Assembly: GCF_003853415.1 (NCBI RefSeq)
Contig: NZ_QTPP01000001.1
Span: forward strand, 434,001-498,000
DNA: 64,000 nucleotides
Direction of reading: 5' to 3'
Source of the DNA: Burkholderia sp. Bp9142
GTDB taxonomy: Bacteria; Pseudomonadota; Gammaproteobacteria; Burkholderiales; Burkholderiaceae
The notes beneath the pieces were generated by a model that saw only the letters and a list, made by a program, of their open reading frames with translations, was not told where the DNA came from and did no database searches. Shown here piece by piece: positions 39,978-53,257 of the stretch. The position numbers and the translations under genes were made by a program. Position 1 is the first letter of the stretch. Each line of letters opens with the position of its first letter.

Positions 39978-40063
39978 GTCCCCCTTGTCGTCTCCGCGCG
40001 ACCGTGCGGCGCTCAGCGCCGCCGACCGCGCTCCGGGCCACGCTTCAACTTATTTTCCATTGC

Positions 40064-40600
40064 TTACGATATGACGCGACGCGTCAGGTTGAATCGTTTG
40101 CGTCGGCCGGTGATCTCCGTTTCACCCGCCCGCGATCCGACGTTCATCGACAACAGCACCATCCGCCGCCCCTCGACATGCAGCCGCGCCTGCAGTTCGA
40201 CCGGCGTCGGGTCGTGTCGCCACGCGATCAGGAAATTCACGCGCCGGAAGATCGGCTTGCGCGCGAAACACATGGCGTTCGGACAGGCATCGAGCGTCGA
40301 CGGCGCGAGGTTCATGAATTCGACGACCGGGTTCGTGCCGGACGCGATCCGGCAGTCGGCCGCGATGCCGCTGCGGCGGCCGTGCACGACGTAGCAGTCG
40401 AGCGACTCGATGATCGTGTGACGCAGCCGCTCGCGATGCTCGTGCCCGGCGCATGCCTTCGCGTCGCCTTCGTCCGGCGCGAGGAAGATCACGTCGCGGA
40501 AGTGTCCGGGATACAACCGGTCGACCCACGGCAGCGCGTACATGCTCGCATCCAGCGGCTATCCGGCGAGCCGCTGCCACGTCTTCCGGAATGCGGTCAT
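40064..40600 (-). pseudogene. Remnant of the cytoplasmic C-terminal domain of an APC-type permease
   Basis: The translation from 40561 downward (LDASMYALPWVDRLYPGHF, then CYVVHGRRSGIAA and VEGRRMVLLSMNVG) resembles the soluble tail of large APC-superfamily permeases of Burkholderia. A start with GGGAGGGG upstream at 40600 gives 13 codons (MTAFRKTWQRLAG) and then an in-frame TAG at 40559-40561. The membrane part is missing. An ATG at 40543 would still allow a 159-aa product. I read it as an internally deleted, decaying gene; a stand-alone small family with a recent nonsense mutation is the alternative. Confidence 0.5.
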
Positions 40601-41050
40601 GGTCCCCTCCCCGAACGCCGGGCGCGGGGCGTCATCCTCCCAAGCCAACCGACTGCCGGCTACCGCACCAGCCCGCCTGTTCCATGCGTGACGGCCGATG
40701 GCGCGGCGTCACTTTCAGCGCATGAGCGAATCGCGCGCCGCCCTCCACGCATCGGCGCGCATTCCCCCATCGCCGCTTGCGCGATGCCGCCCGTGTCTCT
40801 TCGCCCGTCACGCGATCTCGTCATGCCCACCGTTCGCACGGCTTGCACGGGATGACCGGTTTGCATGGTTCGCAAGCAACGCGATTCATACCCGCGCCGC
40901 GATCCTAGATCGTGCGTTGTTCCCCGCAATTCCGCTTTTGTGTGCGCGCAACAATGGCGATGCCTCGCGACCGGCGTCATGAGGGGAGCCGGTTTCCCCG
41001 CGTAGCGCCGGTCGCGCGGGCTTTCAAAAACCACATCTCGAGGACATACC
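40601..41050. other. Non-coding stretch upstream of rpfF
   Basis: No gene seen in 450 bp. It holds a near-palindrome TTGTGTGCGCGCAACAA (40939-40955, 15 of 17 positions symmetric), a small GGGGA/TCCCC hairpin (40982-40999) and the rpfF ribosome site GAGGA before 41051. The palindrome is a candidate regulator site for rpfF. Confidence 0.4.
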
Positions 41051-41914
41051 ATGCAACTCCAATCCCATCCGGCGTGCCGTCCGTTTTACGAAGCGGGCGA
41101 ACTCACGCAACTGACCGCGTTCTACGAAGAAGGCCGCAACGTCATGTGGATGATGCTGCGATCGGAGCCGCGGCCGTGCTTTAACCAGCAACTCGTCACC
41201 GACATCATCCATCTCGCGCGCGTCGCTCGCGACTCCGGCCTGCCGTTCGACTTCTGGGTGACGGGCTCGCTCGTCCCCGAGCTGTTCAACGTCGGCGGCG
41301 ACCTGAGCTTCTTCGTCGACGCGATCCGCAGCGGCCGCCGCGACCAGCTGGTGGCCTACGCGCGCTCGTGCATCGACGGCGTGTACGAGATCTACACGGG
41401 CTTCGGCACCGGTGCGATCTCGATCGCGATGATCGAGGGCAGCGCGCTGGGCGGCGGCTTCGAGGCCGCCCTCGCGCACCACTACATGCTCGCGCAGAAA
41501 GGCGTGAAGCTCGGCTTTCCCGAGATCGCGTTCAACCTGTTCCCGGGCATGGGCGGCTATTCGCTGGTCGCGCGCAAGGCGGACCGCGGGCTCGCGGAAT
41601 CGCTGATCTCGACCGGCGAGCCGCATGCGGCCGAGTGGTACGAGGATCGCGGGCTGATCGACCAGACGTTCGACGCGGGCGACGCGTATCTCGCGACGCG
41701 CACCTTCATCGACGTGATCAAGCCGAAGCTGAACGGCATCCGCGCGATGCTGCGCGCACGCGAACGCGTGTTCCACCTCACCCGTTCCGAGCTGATGGAC
41801 ATCACCGAGGAATGGGTTCGCGCGGCGTTCACGATCGAGCCGAAGGACCTCGCGTACATGGAACGCCTGGTGATGCTGCAGAACCGGCGCGTGTCGAAGC
41901 TGCGCACGGTGTGA
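41051..41914 (+). CDS. rpfF: RpfF, BDSF (cis-2-dodecenoic acid) synthase
   Basis: 287-aa crotonase-fold enzyme that makes the diffusible fatty-acid signal BDSF from an acyl-ACP by dehydration and thioesterase activity. MIEGSALGGGFEAALAHHYM and GFPEIAFNLFPGMGGYSLVAR carry Glu138 and Glu158, equivalent to the catalytic Glu141/Glu161 of Xanthomonas RpfF. Length and sequence match B. cenocepacia RpfF. It is convergent with rpfR, which encodes the BDSF receptor; a strong shared hairpin ends both transcripts. BDSF controls virulence, biofilm and motility in the B. cepacia complex (established). Confidence 0.96.
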   Translation: MQLQSHPACRPFYEAGELTQLTAFYEEGRNVMWMMLRSEPRPCFNQQLVTDIIHLARVARDSGLPFDFWVTGSLVPELFNVGGDLSFFVDAIRSGRRDQLVAYARSCIDGVYEIYTGFGTGAISIAMIEGSALGGGFEAALAHHYMLAQKGVKLGFPEIAFNLFPGMGGYSLVARKADRGLAESLISTGEPHAAEWYEDRGLIDQTFDAGDAYLATRTFIDVIKPKLNGIRAMLRARERVFHLTRSELMDITEEWVRAAFTIEPKDLAYMERLVMLQNRRVSKLRTV

Positions 41915-41920
41915 CGTGAG

Positions 41921-41952
41921 CGGAGCGCGCCGCCGGCAGGCGGCGCGCTCCG
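41921..41952. terminator. Bidirectional hairpin between rpfF and rpfR
   Basis: Perfect 14-bp arms (CGGAGCGCGCCGCC and complement) with a 4-base loop GGCA, between the two convergent stop codons. Confidence 0.75.
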
Positions 41953-41966
41953 TCATGCGGGGAGGC

Positions 41967-43970
41967 TCAGGCGATCAGCCTGAGCTTTCTCGTTTCCACG
42001 AGCCACGCCTCGAAGGCCTGGGCCGGCATCGGCCGCGCAAAGTTGAAGCCCTGCGCGTGGTCGACGTTGATCTGCTTCAGGAATTCGGCTTCCGCGTGCG
42101 TCTCGACGCCTTCGGCGACCACCGAGAAACTCAGCGCCTTCGCAAGCGACACGACCGAGCGCACCAGCGCCTGCGAGCGCGGGTTGCGGTCGATGCCGGT
42201 GATGAAGCTGCGATCGAGCTTGATCGAATCGAGCGGCAGGCGCGACAGTTGCGACAGCGACGAATAGCCGGTGCCGAAATCGTCGAGGTGAATCTCCGCG
42301 CCGAGCTGGCGGAACTGCTTCATCAGCTCGTGCGCCGCTTCCTCGTCCTCGATGAAGCTGCTTTCGGTGAGCTCGATGTCGACCAGGCTCGGCTTCAGCC
42401 CCGCGCCGTCGAGAATCGACGCGAACTGATCGACGATGTTCATGTCCTGCAACTGCCGCGCGGACACGTTCACAGCGATCCGCACGTCGAGCCCCTTCGC
42501 CCTCCACGCGGCGGCCTGCGCGGCCGCGGTGCGCATCACCCAGCGGCCGAGCGGCGCGATCAGCCCCGACTCCTCGGCGAAGCGGATGAACTCGATCGGC
42601 GCGACGAGCCCGCGATCGGGCGACTGCCAGCGAATCAGCGCCTCGACGCCGTGCACGTCGCCGGTCGCGATGTCGACGACGGGCTGGTAATGCAGCACGA
42701 ACTGTTCTTCCTCGAGCGCCTTGCGCAGGTTCGTGTCGAGCCACATGAACTTCGCGACCTTCTGGTTCATCTCCATCGAGAACACGCGGTACGTATGCTT
42801 GCCCTCTTCCTTCGCGACGTACATCGCGGTGTCGGCGCTGCGGATCAGCGTTTCGAGCGAATCGCCGTGCTGCGGATACATCGCGATGCCGATCGAGCAA
42901 CTCGTGTAGACCTCCACCAGCCCGAGGTGGATCGGCGTACGCAACTGCTCGAGGATGATCTGCGCGGTCGCCTCGAGCAGCGGCCGCGTGCCGTGCTCGA
43001 ACAGCACCAGGAATTCGTCGCCGCCGAGCCGCGCGAGCGTCGCGCCGGACGGCAGGCAGCCGCCGATGACCGTGGACACGTCCTGCAGCAGGCGGTCGCC
43101 GGTGATGTGTCCGTAGTGGTCGTTGACGCGCTTGAAGTTGTCGAGATCGAGGAACAGGATGCCAACCTGGCCGCGCACGTCGGTACGGTCCGCGGCCAGC
43201 GCGACGCGGATGCGCTCGCTGATCGCATGACGGTTCGGCAGGCCGGTCAGCACGTCGGAATTCGCGAGTTCGGTGAGCCGCTGCTGCGCGTTGCGCTCCT
43301 CGGTGACGTCGACGCCCGAGCAGATCAGGAACTGCTCGTCGGCGCCGCTGCCGCTCTGCACGAACTTGTTGCGGAACTGGAACAGGCGCGGGCCGTTGAC
43401 CGTGTTGATGTAGCGCTCGACCGCGAACGAGCGGTTGCTCGCGAAGAAGCCGGTGATGTTGCTGCGCGACTGCGCGCCCTGCTCGGCGCTCATGAACAGC
43501 TCGAACGCGCTGCGGCCGATCACGTCGACCTCGCGCTTGCCCGTCACTTCCTCGCACAGGCGGTTGAAGCGCTGCACCATGCCGTTGCGGTCGAGGATCA
43601 CGACGAGCGAATTCACTTCGGACACGACCTGCTCGGCGAACGCGAGCCCGTGCGCGAGATCGCCGGCGACGGACGCGGTATCGGAATAAGCGGAGGCCGT
43701 GCCGGCCCAGTTGGCGGTGTCGACCTTCCTGCCGACCAGGTGCAGGCTGACCGGATCGCCGAACAGCGCGAGGTCGAGCACGAGGTGCGACGTGACGCCG
43801 GTGAGCGCGCGAATCCGCGCGGCCTGCTCGCCGGTCAGCGCAACCGCGACATTGGTCAGGCCGCGAACGGCGGCCAGTTCGAGTGCGTTGCTGTCGCTGC
43901 CGAGGCGCCAGCATGGGCTGCGCGTACCGAGATGCGCTTCGAGCACCGCGCTTTCGTTTTCGTCATCCAT
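41967..43970 (-). CDS. rpfR: RpfR, BDSF receptor and c-di-GMP synthase/phosphodiesterase
   Basis: 667 aa, the length of B. cenocepacia RpfR. The N-terminal FI-type domain (about 1-95) contacts RpfF in known systems, a PAS domain (about 110-225) binds BDSF, then GGDEF (about 255-410, active-site RLGGDEFLVLF intact) and EAL (about 425-665, HGVEALIRW and HLDDFGTGYSSLSQL intact). BDSF binding stimulates c-di-GMP breakdown (established). The ATG at 43970 gives the known length; its ribosome site is weak (GGGGCG). Confidence 0.96.
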   Translation of the reverse strand: MDDENESAVLEAHLGTRSPCWRLGSDSNALELAAVRGLTNVAVALTGEQAARIRALTGVTSHLVLDLALFGDPVSLHLVGRKVDTANWAGTASAYSDTASVAGDLAHGLAFAEQVVSEVNSLVVILDRNGMVQRFNRLCEEVTGKREVDVIGRSAFELFMSAEQGAQSRSNITGFFASNRSFAVERYINTVNGPRLFQFRNKFVQSGSGADEQFLICSGVDVTEERNAQQRLTELANSDVLTGLPNRHAISERIRVALAADRTDVRGQVGILFLDLDNFKRVNDHYGHITGDRLLQDVSTVIGGCLPSGATLARLGGDEFLVLFEHGTRPLLEATAQIILEQLRTPIHLGLVEVYTSCSIGIAMYPQHGDSLETLIRSADTAMYVAKEEGKHTYRVFSMEMNQKVAKFMWLDTNLRKALEEEQFVLHYQPVVDIATGDVHGVEALIRWQSPDRGLVAPIEFIRFAEESGLIAPLGRWVMRTAAAQAAAWRAKGLDVRIAVNVSARQLQDMNIVDQFASILDGAGLKPSLVDIELTESSFIEDEEAAHELMKQFRQLGAEIHLDDFGTGYSSLSQLSRLPLDSIKLDRSFITGIDRNPRSQALVRSVVSLAKALSFSVVAEGVETHAEAEFLKQINVDHAQGFNFARPMPAQAFEAWLVETRKLRLIA

Positions 43971-44643
43971 GGATACGCCCCGATCCAGAAAAAACGCACA
44001 GTGTAGACGGAGGCGAGTTGGCCGCCCCCGATCCCCGGGCGCGCAGCGCGCGTACCCGGCAAGGCAGCCGTGATGGCCGTGACAACGACCCTCGTTCCGT
44101 ATTTGTTTCCAACAACTAATGCGACCCGGCGTTCGCGCCTCTCGCGCGCAGATTTTCCAAACGAATGATGGAACCCATCTTATCAAATGACGATGAAGAT
44201 TGGCACTCACATTTGGAACGGGGTGTCAAGGAATCGCAACTCGATTGGCACGGGGGCGTTTTTGTGATGGCGGCGTGCGCGCCGATGTGCGCACGGGTGC
44301 CGGAGCGGGTCGCACCGATCGGCGGAGCGCCCCGCCGGGCGGGCGTTTGCGGCGAATTGCCCGATCCCGGAATCGATCCGCCCCCGTGCCATTTTGCCGG
44401 GGTCCGATCACAGTGGACGACACGCGGAATGGGAATTTCCATTTCCGTTCCTGCGGGAATGCGCGTCTTTATTCCCGTATGCGTTGCAATATCGCGTCGA
44501 TCGATGCGGGCGGATATATCGCGGGATTGCACCGGCATGGCGGTGCCATGAATGGAACCGGTGCGATCGCCCCGCCGCGACGCGCGAAAACCGTCCGGCA
44601 TGCACGCCGCCGCACCGGTTGCTCGCGCGTTGCGCGGCGCCGC
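43971..44643. other. Non-coding stretch upstream of rpfR
   Basis: About 670 bp without a convincing gene; open frames here are weak and overlap each other. The part at about 44095-44225 is AT-richer and probably holds the rpfR promoter. It includes an exact inverted repeat TTGTTTCCAACAA at 44103-44115. Nothing else recognisable. Confidence 0.4.
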
Positions 44644-48282
<3,639 letters not shown>

Positions 48283-48401
48283 GGCGATGAACTCGATGCG
48301 TCGTTGAATCTGAAGACGAGCGCCGCCGCACGGCGCGCATCGCGCGCCGCGTGAGGGCTTCGGTGAACAGGGAGAGAAAAAGGTGGCGGGCAGGCGCCCG
48401 C

Positions 48402-49706
48402 TTACGCGGCGTCGAGTTCGCGGCCGCGGGTTTCAGGCAACGTCAGCGCGGCGACGATCATCACGCCGTAGGCGGCGACCGCGAAGATTCCGATGCTCGC
48501 GCCGAGCCCGTATTGCTTGGACAGCGCGCCGATCAGGAACGGGAACAGGGCGCCGACCGCACGGCCCACGTTGTAGCAGAAGCCCTGCCCCGAGCCGCGC
48601 ACCCGCGTCGGGAACAGCTCGGTGAGGAACGCGCCCATCCCGGAGAAGATGCCCGACGCGAAGAAGCCGAGCGGGAAGCCGAGCCACAGCATCGATGCGT
48701 TGGTGAGGTGCAGCGCCGGCGACGTATAGGCGAACGCGATCACCATCGAGCCGAGTGCGAACAGGATGAAGTTCGGCTTGCGGCCGAGGCGGTCGGTCAG
48801 GTATGCGCTCGTCAGGTAGCCGACCCACGAGCCGATGATGATGGTCGCGAGATAGCCGCCGGTGCCCATCACGGTCAGGTGCCGCTCGGTCTTCAGGAAC
48901 GTCGGCAGCCAGGTCGTGATCGCGTAGTAGCCGCCCTGTGCGCCGGTGGTCAGCAGCGCCGCGCGCAGCGTCGTCGACAGCAGCTTCGGCGCGAAGATTT
49001 CGGTGAGGCGCGGCGCGTCGGCCACCTTGGCCTGCGTGGCCTTCTCCTTCTCGTAGACGTCCGGTTCCTTCACGTAGCGGCGGATCACGACCACCAGCAG
49101 CGCCGGCGCGAGGCCGACGAGGAACAGCGCGCGCCACGCCTGTTCGGCCGGCAGCACGGAGAACAGCAGCGCATACAGCAGCGCCGACAGCCCCCAGCCG
49201 ATCGCCCAGCCCGACTGCACGAGGCCGACCGCCTTGCCGCGGTCGCGCGCGCGGATCACCTCGCCGATCAGCACCGCGCCGGCCGTCCATTCGCCGCCGA
49301 AGCCGAAGCCCATCAGCGCGCGCGCCGCGAGCAGCTGGTGGTAGTTCTGCGCGAGCCCGCACAATGCGGTGAAGACGGCGAACCACAGCACGGTCAGCTG
49401 CAGCGTGCGCACGCGGCCGATCCGGTCGGACAGGATGCCCGCGATCCAGCCGCCGAGCGCCGACGCGAGCAGCGTCATCGTGCCGATGAAGCCGGCGTCC
49501 GCGAGCGAGATGCCCCAGGTCGCGACGAGCGTCGGGATCACGAAAGACAGCATCTGCGTGTCCATCCCGTCGAGCATGTAGCCGACCTTGCAGCTCCAGA
49601 ACGCGCGGCGTTCGCGCGGCTGCGCGTCCGCATACCATCCGAACAGGCCGTTGCGTGCGGGGCCCGCGGGATCGGCGGCGGGCGCCGCGAGGGTCTTGCT
49701 TTCCAT
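48402..49706 (-). CDS. MFS transporter (organic-acid/sialate symporter-like)
   Basis: 434-aa inner-membrane symporter with twelve helices. [20 protein letters not shown] in helix 1, [14 protein letters not shown] in the loop between helices 2 and 3, [23 protein letters not shown] in helix 4 and [15 protein letters not shown] in the second half identify the sugar/aromatic-acid:H+ symporter branch. The ATG at 49706 has AGGAG upstream. It lies 119 bp before the 5-oxoprolinase gene and 190 bp after the DUF1445 gene on the same strand, so its substrate is probably 5-oxoproline or a precursor (inference). Confidence 0.9.
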   Translation of the reverse strand: MESKTLAAPAADPAGPARNGLFGWYADAQPRERRAFWSCKVGYMLDGMDTQMLSFVIPTLVATWGISLADAGFIGTMTLLASALGGWIAGILSDRIGRVRTLQLTVLWFAVFTALCGLAQNYHQLLAARALMGFGFGGEWTAGAVLIGEVIRARDRGKAVGLVQSGWAIGWGLSALLYALLFSVLPAEQAWRALFLVGLAPALLVVVIRRYVKEPDVYEKEKATQAKVADAPRLTEIFAPKLLSTTLRAALLTTGAQGGYYAITTWLPTFLKTERHLTVMGTGGYLATIIIGSWVGYLTSAYLTDRLGRKPNFILFALGSMVIAFAYTSPALHLTNASMLWLGFPLGFFASGIFSGMGAFLTELFPTRVRGSGQGFCYNVGRAVGALFPFLIGALSKQYGLGASIGIFAVAAYGVMIVAALTLPETRGRELDAA

Positions 49707-49896
49707 GATGAAGCTCCTGTCGAAAGGTGCGGTCAAAACCGTGTTCGTCGTACGTGCGGTGCGTATCGTGCGTGCGTCGCGATCGCCAGGCCGTGGCTGC
49801 ACGCCGCCCTCCGGCCGGGCGGATCGTCTGCGGTCGCGGCACGCCGCCGCGACGGAGCCGGACCGGCGGCCGCGCGGGCCGCCGGCGTCGAGCGGG

Positions 49897-50670
49897 TCAG
49901 AACACGGCCAGCGACGCGTTCGTGATGTCGGTCATCAGCATGTAGCCGGGCGTATGCGCGATCGCGAGCGGCAGCTTCGCTTCCATCAGCGCGGTTTGCG
50001 GCGTCACGCCGCACGCCCAGAACACCGGCAGCTCGCCGTCGCGCACGGTCACCGCGTCGCCGAAATCGGGCGCGCCGAGATCGGCGATGCCCAGCTCCCG
50101 CGGATGGCCGATATGGACCGGCGCGCCGTGCACGCCCGGGAACCGGCTCGTGATCTGCACCGCGCGGATCGCGTCGGCGCCGCGCAGCGGCCGCATCGAC
50201 ACGACCAGCTGGCCGCCGAAGATCCCCGCGCGGCGATTCGGGATCGACGTGCGGTACATCGGCACGTTGCGACCCTCCTCGATGTGGCGCAGCCCGATCC
50301 CTTCACGCGCCAGCATGTCCTCGAACGAGAACGAGCAGCCGATCGCGAACACGACGAAATCGTCGCGCCACAGCGCCTCGAGCGATTCGACCCGCTCGGT
50401 CAGGCGCCCGTCGCGATACACGTTGTAGCTCGGCACGTCGGTGCGGATGTCGAGATCCTCGCCGAGCACGTCGAGCCGGAACGCGCCCGGTTCGCCGACG
50501 CCCAGCAGCGGGCACGCCTTCGGGTTCGCCTGGCAGAAGCGCAGGAAATCGTGCGCGAACGCGCTCGGCAGGATCGCGAGATTCGCTTGCGCGAACGGGC
50601 CGCACTGGCCGGCGGTCGGGCTGCGGAACGCGCCGTTGCGTACGGACTGGCGGAATTCGGAAGGCGTCAT
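49897..50670 (-). CDS. DUF1445 putative hydro-lyase (D-glutamate cyclase-like)
   Basis: 257-aa protein of the UPF0317/DUF1445 family. Signature stretches are [23 protein letters not shown] near residue 12, [12 protein letters not shown] near 77, [10 protein letters not shown] near 110, the YRTSIPN segment and a C-terminal [29 protein letters not shown]. The related domain in animal DGLUCY cyclises D-glutamate to 5-oxo-D-proline (established); activity of the bacterial short form is less clear. It heads an operon with an MFS permease and 5-oxoprolinase and is divergent from LysR. Confidence 0.9.
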   Translation of the reverse strand: MTPSEFRQSVRNGAFRSPTAGQCGPFAQANLAILPSAFAHDFLRFCQANPKACPLLGVGEPGAFRLDVLGEDLDIRTDVPSYNVYRDGRLTERVESLEALWRDDFVVFAIGCSFSFEDMLAREGIGLRHIEEGRNVPMYRTSIPNRRAGIFGGQLVVSMRPLRGADAIRAVQITSRFPGVHGAPVHIGHPRELGIADLGAPDFGDAVTVRDGELPVFWACGVTPQTALMEAKLPLAIAHTPGYMLMTDITNASLAVF

Positions 50671-50875
50671 GGTGGTCGTTGGCAGATCGGTATGTCGTCG
50701 GGATGACGCGATTGCGTCAGCGGATACGGCGAAGAATAGAAAAGAAAAAATGTTGTCGCCAACGAGTTTTTTTGCGTCCGGCGTATAGAATTTCTTAACG
50801 GATCTTCGGGTTTTCCCCGGTCCCGTTCAATTTTCTTCACCGGCATGCTGCGCGTCCACCGTCCGCCCGCCGCCC

Positions 50876-51808
50876 ATGAACACGCGTTTTCTCGAAACCT
50901 TCGTCACGCTCGCGAAGCTGCGCAACTTCCGCACGACGGCCGCCGCGCTGCACGCGACACCGGCCGCGATCTCGCAGCGCCTGAAGGCGCTCGAGGACGA
51001 ATTGCAGACCGTGCTCGTCGATCGCGACAGCCGCGAGTTCCGGCTCACGCCGAACGGCGAGTACCTGCTCGGCTATGCGAAGGCCGTCGTCGAGGCGACG
51101 CACGAGCTGCAGGCCGCCGCGGCCGGCGAAAGCGCGCTGCGCGGCAAGCTGCGGCTCGGCGTGATCGAGACGGTCGTGCACAGCTGGCTGCCGCATTACC
51201 TGCGCCGCCTCGCCGCCGACTATCCGCAACTGGAGATCGACCTGACCGTCGACGTCAGCGTCGTGCTGCAGCGCCGGCTGATGGCCGGCGAGCTCGACCT
51301 GATCATTCGGGTGGAAGGCAGCGACGAGGCGTCGGTCGTCTGTGATGCGCTCGCGAACTATCCGGTGCGCTGGATCGCGCGTGCGGGGCTGCTGCCGACC
51401 ACGCGCACGGGCCTCGCGCGGCAGGTGCTGCGCCAGCCGATCCTGACCTACGGGCGAGGCACCGCGCCGCACCGCGCGCTCGAGGACATCGTGCGCACGC
51501 TCGCGCATGCACACGGCGTGCCGCTGTCCGAGACGCGCATCACCGGCTCGCCGTCGATCTCGGTGATCGTGCAGCTCGTGCGCGACGGCTTCGGCGTCGC
51601 CGCGATTCCGGTGCTGTTCGTCGATGCGCTGATCGCGAGCGGCGAGGTCGTCGAGCTGCCGCTGCAGCCGTCGCCGCCGTCGATCGTCGTGTCGATGTCG
51701 CGGCGGGCGGACGCGCCGAAGTTCGTGCACGGCGCGTCGATTGCGGCGCGTGCCGCGTGTCATGAGTACTGCGAGAAGAGCAACCGGTTGCTGGTCGAGG
51801 CGCTTTGA
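50876..51808 (+). CDS. LysR-family transcriptional regulator
   Basis: 310 aa. N-terminal HTH (TRFLETFVTLAKLRNFRTTAAALHATPAAISQRLKALEDEL, residues 3-43) and an effector domain from about 90 (GKLRLGVIETVVHSWLPHYL). It is divergent from the DUF1445/MFS/5-oxoprolinase operon with a 205-bp, AT-rich gap (about 50730-50800 carries A/T runs), the usual layout for a LysR activator and its target. The inducer may be 5-oxoproline or a derivative (inference). Confidence 0.93.
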   Translation: MNTRFLETFVTLAKLRNFRTTAAALHATPAAISQRLKALEDELQTVLVDRDSREFRLTPNGEYLLGYAKAVVEATHELQAAAAGESALRGKLRLGVIETVVHSWLPHYLRRLAADYPQLEIDLTVDVSVVLQRRLMAGELDLIIRVEGSDEASVVCDALANYPVRWIARAGLLPTTRTGLARQVLRQPILTYGRGTAPHRALEDIVRTLAHAHGVPLSETRITGSPSISVIVQLVRDGFGVAAIPVLFVDALIASGEVVELPLQPSPPSIVVSMSRRADAPKFVHGASIAARAACHEYCEKSNRLLVEAL

Positions 51809-51869
51809 TGCGGTGCGGGATGCTGAGCGGCTCACGCACGGCGCCTGAAGCGCCCTTTCGGCAATCGGC

Positions 51870-52196
51870 TTACGCCGGCTGCCCCGCATGCGGCTGCGCG
51901 AGCTTGCCGTCGCCATACTCGCGCAGCACCTGCGAGATCACCACGCGATAACCGTCGAGCCAGCGCGCCTGCTTCTCCTTCGCTTCCAGATGCGCGGGAT
52001 GCTGCATCAGCTGTTGCAGCGCCGCCTCCGATTCCCAGTAGTAGACGTTCTGGATCAGCCCCGCCTCGGCGTTCTCCCACGTCTCCTCACCGAGGTAGCC
52101 GGGCGTCGCGCGCGCCATGCCCGCGATCTGGCGGTCGAGCCGGTGAAACGCGTCGTCGTATTGCCCGGCGCGGAAAATGAAGGTCGATGCGTACAT
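51870..52196 (-). CDS. Antibiotic biosynthesis monooxygenase (ABM)-like protein
   Basis: 108-aa dimeric alpha-beta-barrel protein with MYASTFIFRAGQYDDAFHRL, PGYLGEETWENAEAGLIQNVYYWESEAALQQLMQHPAHLEAKEKQARW, the typical ABM pattern. Members range from monooxygenases to heme-degrading enzymes; this one cannot be assigned. It is 65 bp downstream of the cysteine-cluster gene and may be the last gene of the sulfatase operon, or may stand alone. Confidence 0.83.
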   Translation of the reverse strand: MYASTFIFRAGQYDDAFHRLDRQIAGMARATPGYLGEETWENAEAGLIQNVYYWESEAALQQLMQHPAHLEAKEKQARWLDGYRVVISQVLREYGDGKLAQPHAGQPA

Positions 52197-52261
52197 GCGC
52201 GCTCCATCGGAGACGGTTGAAAGAGCGCCAAGTGTAAGGCACGCGTGGCGGGCCGCCGGCG

Positions 52262-53257
52262 TCATGCGGTGAGATTGATGGCATCGTGCCGATCGCCGAG
52301 CCATGCGTCGATGCGCGGTGCATCGGAGCGGGTGCCCGCCGCAGCTGCCGTTGCGGTCGGCATCGCGGCGAGTACGTGCCGCGCACGTTCGAGTGCCTCT
52401 GCGAAGCCGCGCAATTCGCGCGTCGCCGGCCGGTCGTCGAGACGCCGGCGCGCGAGCGCCGCTTCGACGCGCGCATCGATCAACGCGCGCTGCGCGTCGA
52501 TGAAGTCGATGCACCGTGCGCGGCAATGCGCGGAGACCGATGCGACGGCCAGCAGCACCGGCACGATCGACATCGTCAGGTAGCCGCCGGGTGCAAGCCG
52601 CGACAACACCTCGCGCACTTGCGGTCCACCGTCGATCAGCGACGCGAACACGGCGTCGCGCCACACCGCGCGCTCGAACGCGAGCGCATCGCGAAACGCG
52701 TCGAGCGCCGCGCGGTCCGCGACCTGTCCGGCCTTCATCAGCGGGATCGTCAACGATGCATCGACCGAGACCGTTTCGTCTCCCGCATCGACGATGCAGT
52801 TCGCACCCAGCCACGCTGTCTCGTCGCGCCGCCCGGCCAGCACACGGGACTGCAACCGGTCCGGCAGCATCGGATCGAGCGGCACCGCGCCGCAGATCGA
52901 CGGCTTGTCCGCATGCACGCTGCAGCGTCCGTCGCCGGCCAGCGCGGGGCAACGGCCGAGCGACGGATAGTCGTAGCCGTGCAGCGTCAGTGCGATCCAT
53001 TCGTCGCCAGTGCCGCTCGCGCGATGGAACAGCGTGTTCGCGAGCGCATCGGAGGCGGCGACGTCGGCGGCGTCGAACACATGCTCGCGTCCGCCCGTGC
53101 GCGATCGTTCGCCGATCCGCCGCTTCGGCACGCGATGGATCGTCAGCGCGCCGACGAAGGTATGTCGATGCCGGAACAGTTCGCGCAACGACAGCGTCGG
53201 CGCGCTGTTGCAGCAGCGTCCGCACGCATTGCACGCGAGGCGGTAGTCGTCTACCAC
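52262..53257 (-). CDS. YkgJ-family cysteine-cluster protein
   Basis: 331-aa protein with a zinc- or iron-binding type cysteine cluster: YRLACNACGRCCNSAP at residues 5-20, then CPALAGDGRCSVHADKPSICGAVPLDP near 103-130. Related proteins include flagellin lysine N-methylase (FliB) and many unknowns; the rest of this protein (about 140-331) is helical and unassigned. A GTG start at 53257 overlaps the upstream stop by 7 bp, so it is translationally coupled to the binding-protein gene of the sulfatase operon. Its role there is unknown; maturation of a metalloenzyme is one possibility. Confidence 0.8.
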   Translation of the reverse strand: MVDDYRLACNACGRCCNSAPTLSLRELFRHRHTFVGALTIHRVPKRRIGERSRTGGREHVFDAADVAASDALANTLFHRASGTGDEWIALTLHGYDYPSLGRCPALAGDGRCSVHADKPSICGAVPLDPMLPDRLQSRVLAGRRDETAWLGANCIVDAGDETVSVDASLTIPLMKAGQVADRAALDAFRDALAFERAVWRDAVFASLIDGGPQVREVLSRLAPGGYLTMSIVPVLLAVASVSAHCRARCIDFIDAQRALIDARVEAALARRRLDDRPATRELRGFAEALERARHVLAAMPTATAAAAGTRSDAPRIDAWLGDRHDAINLTA

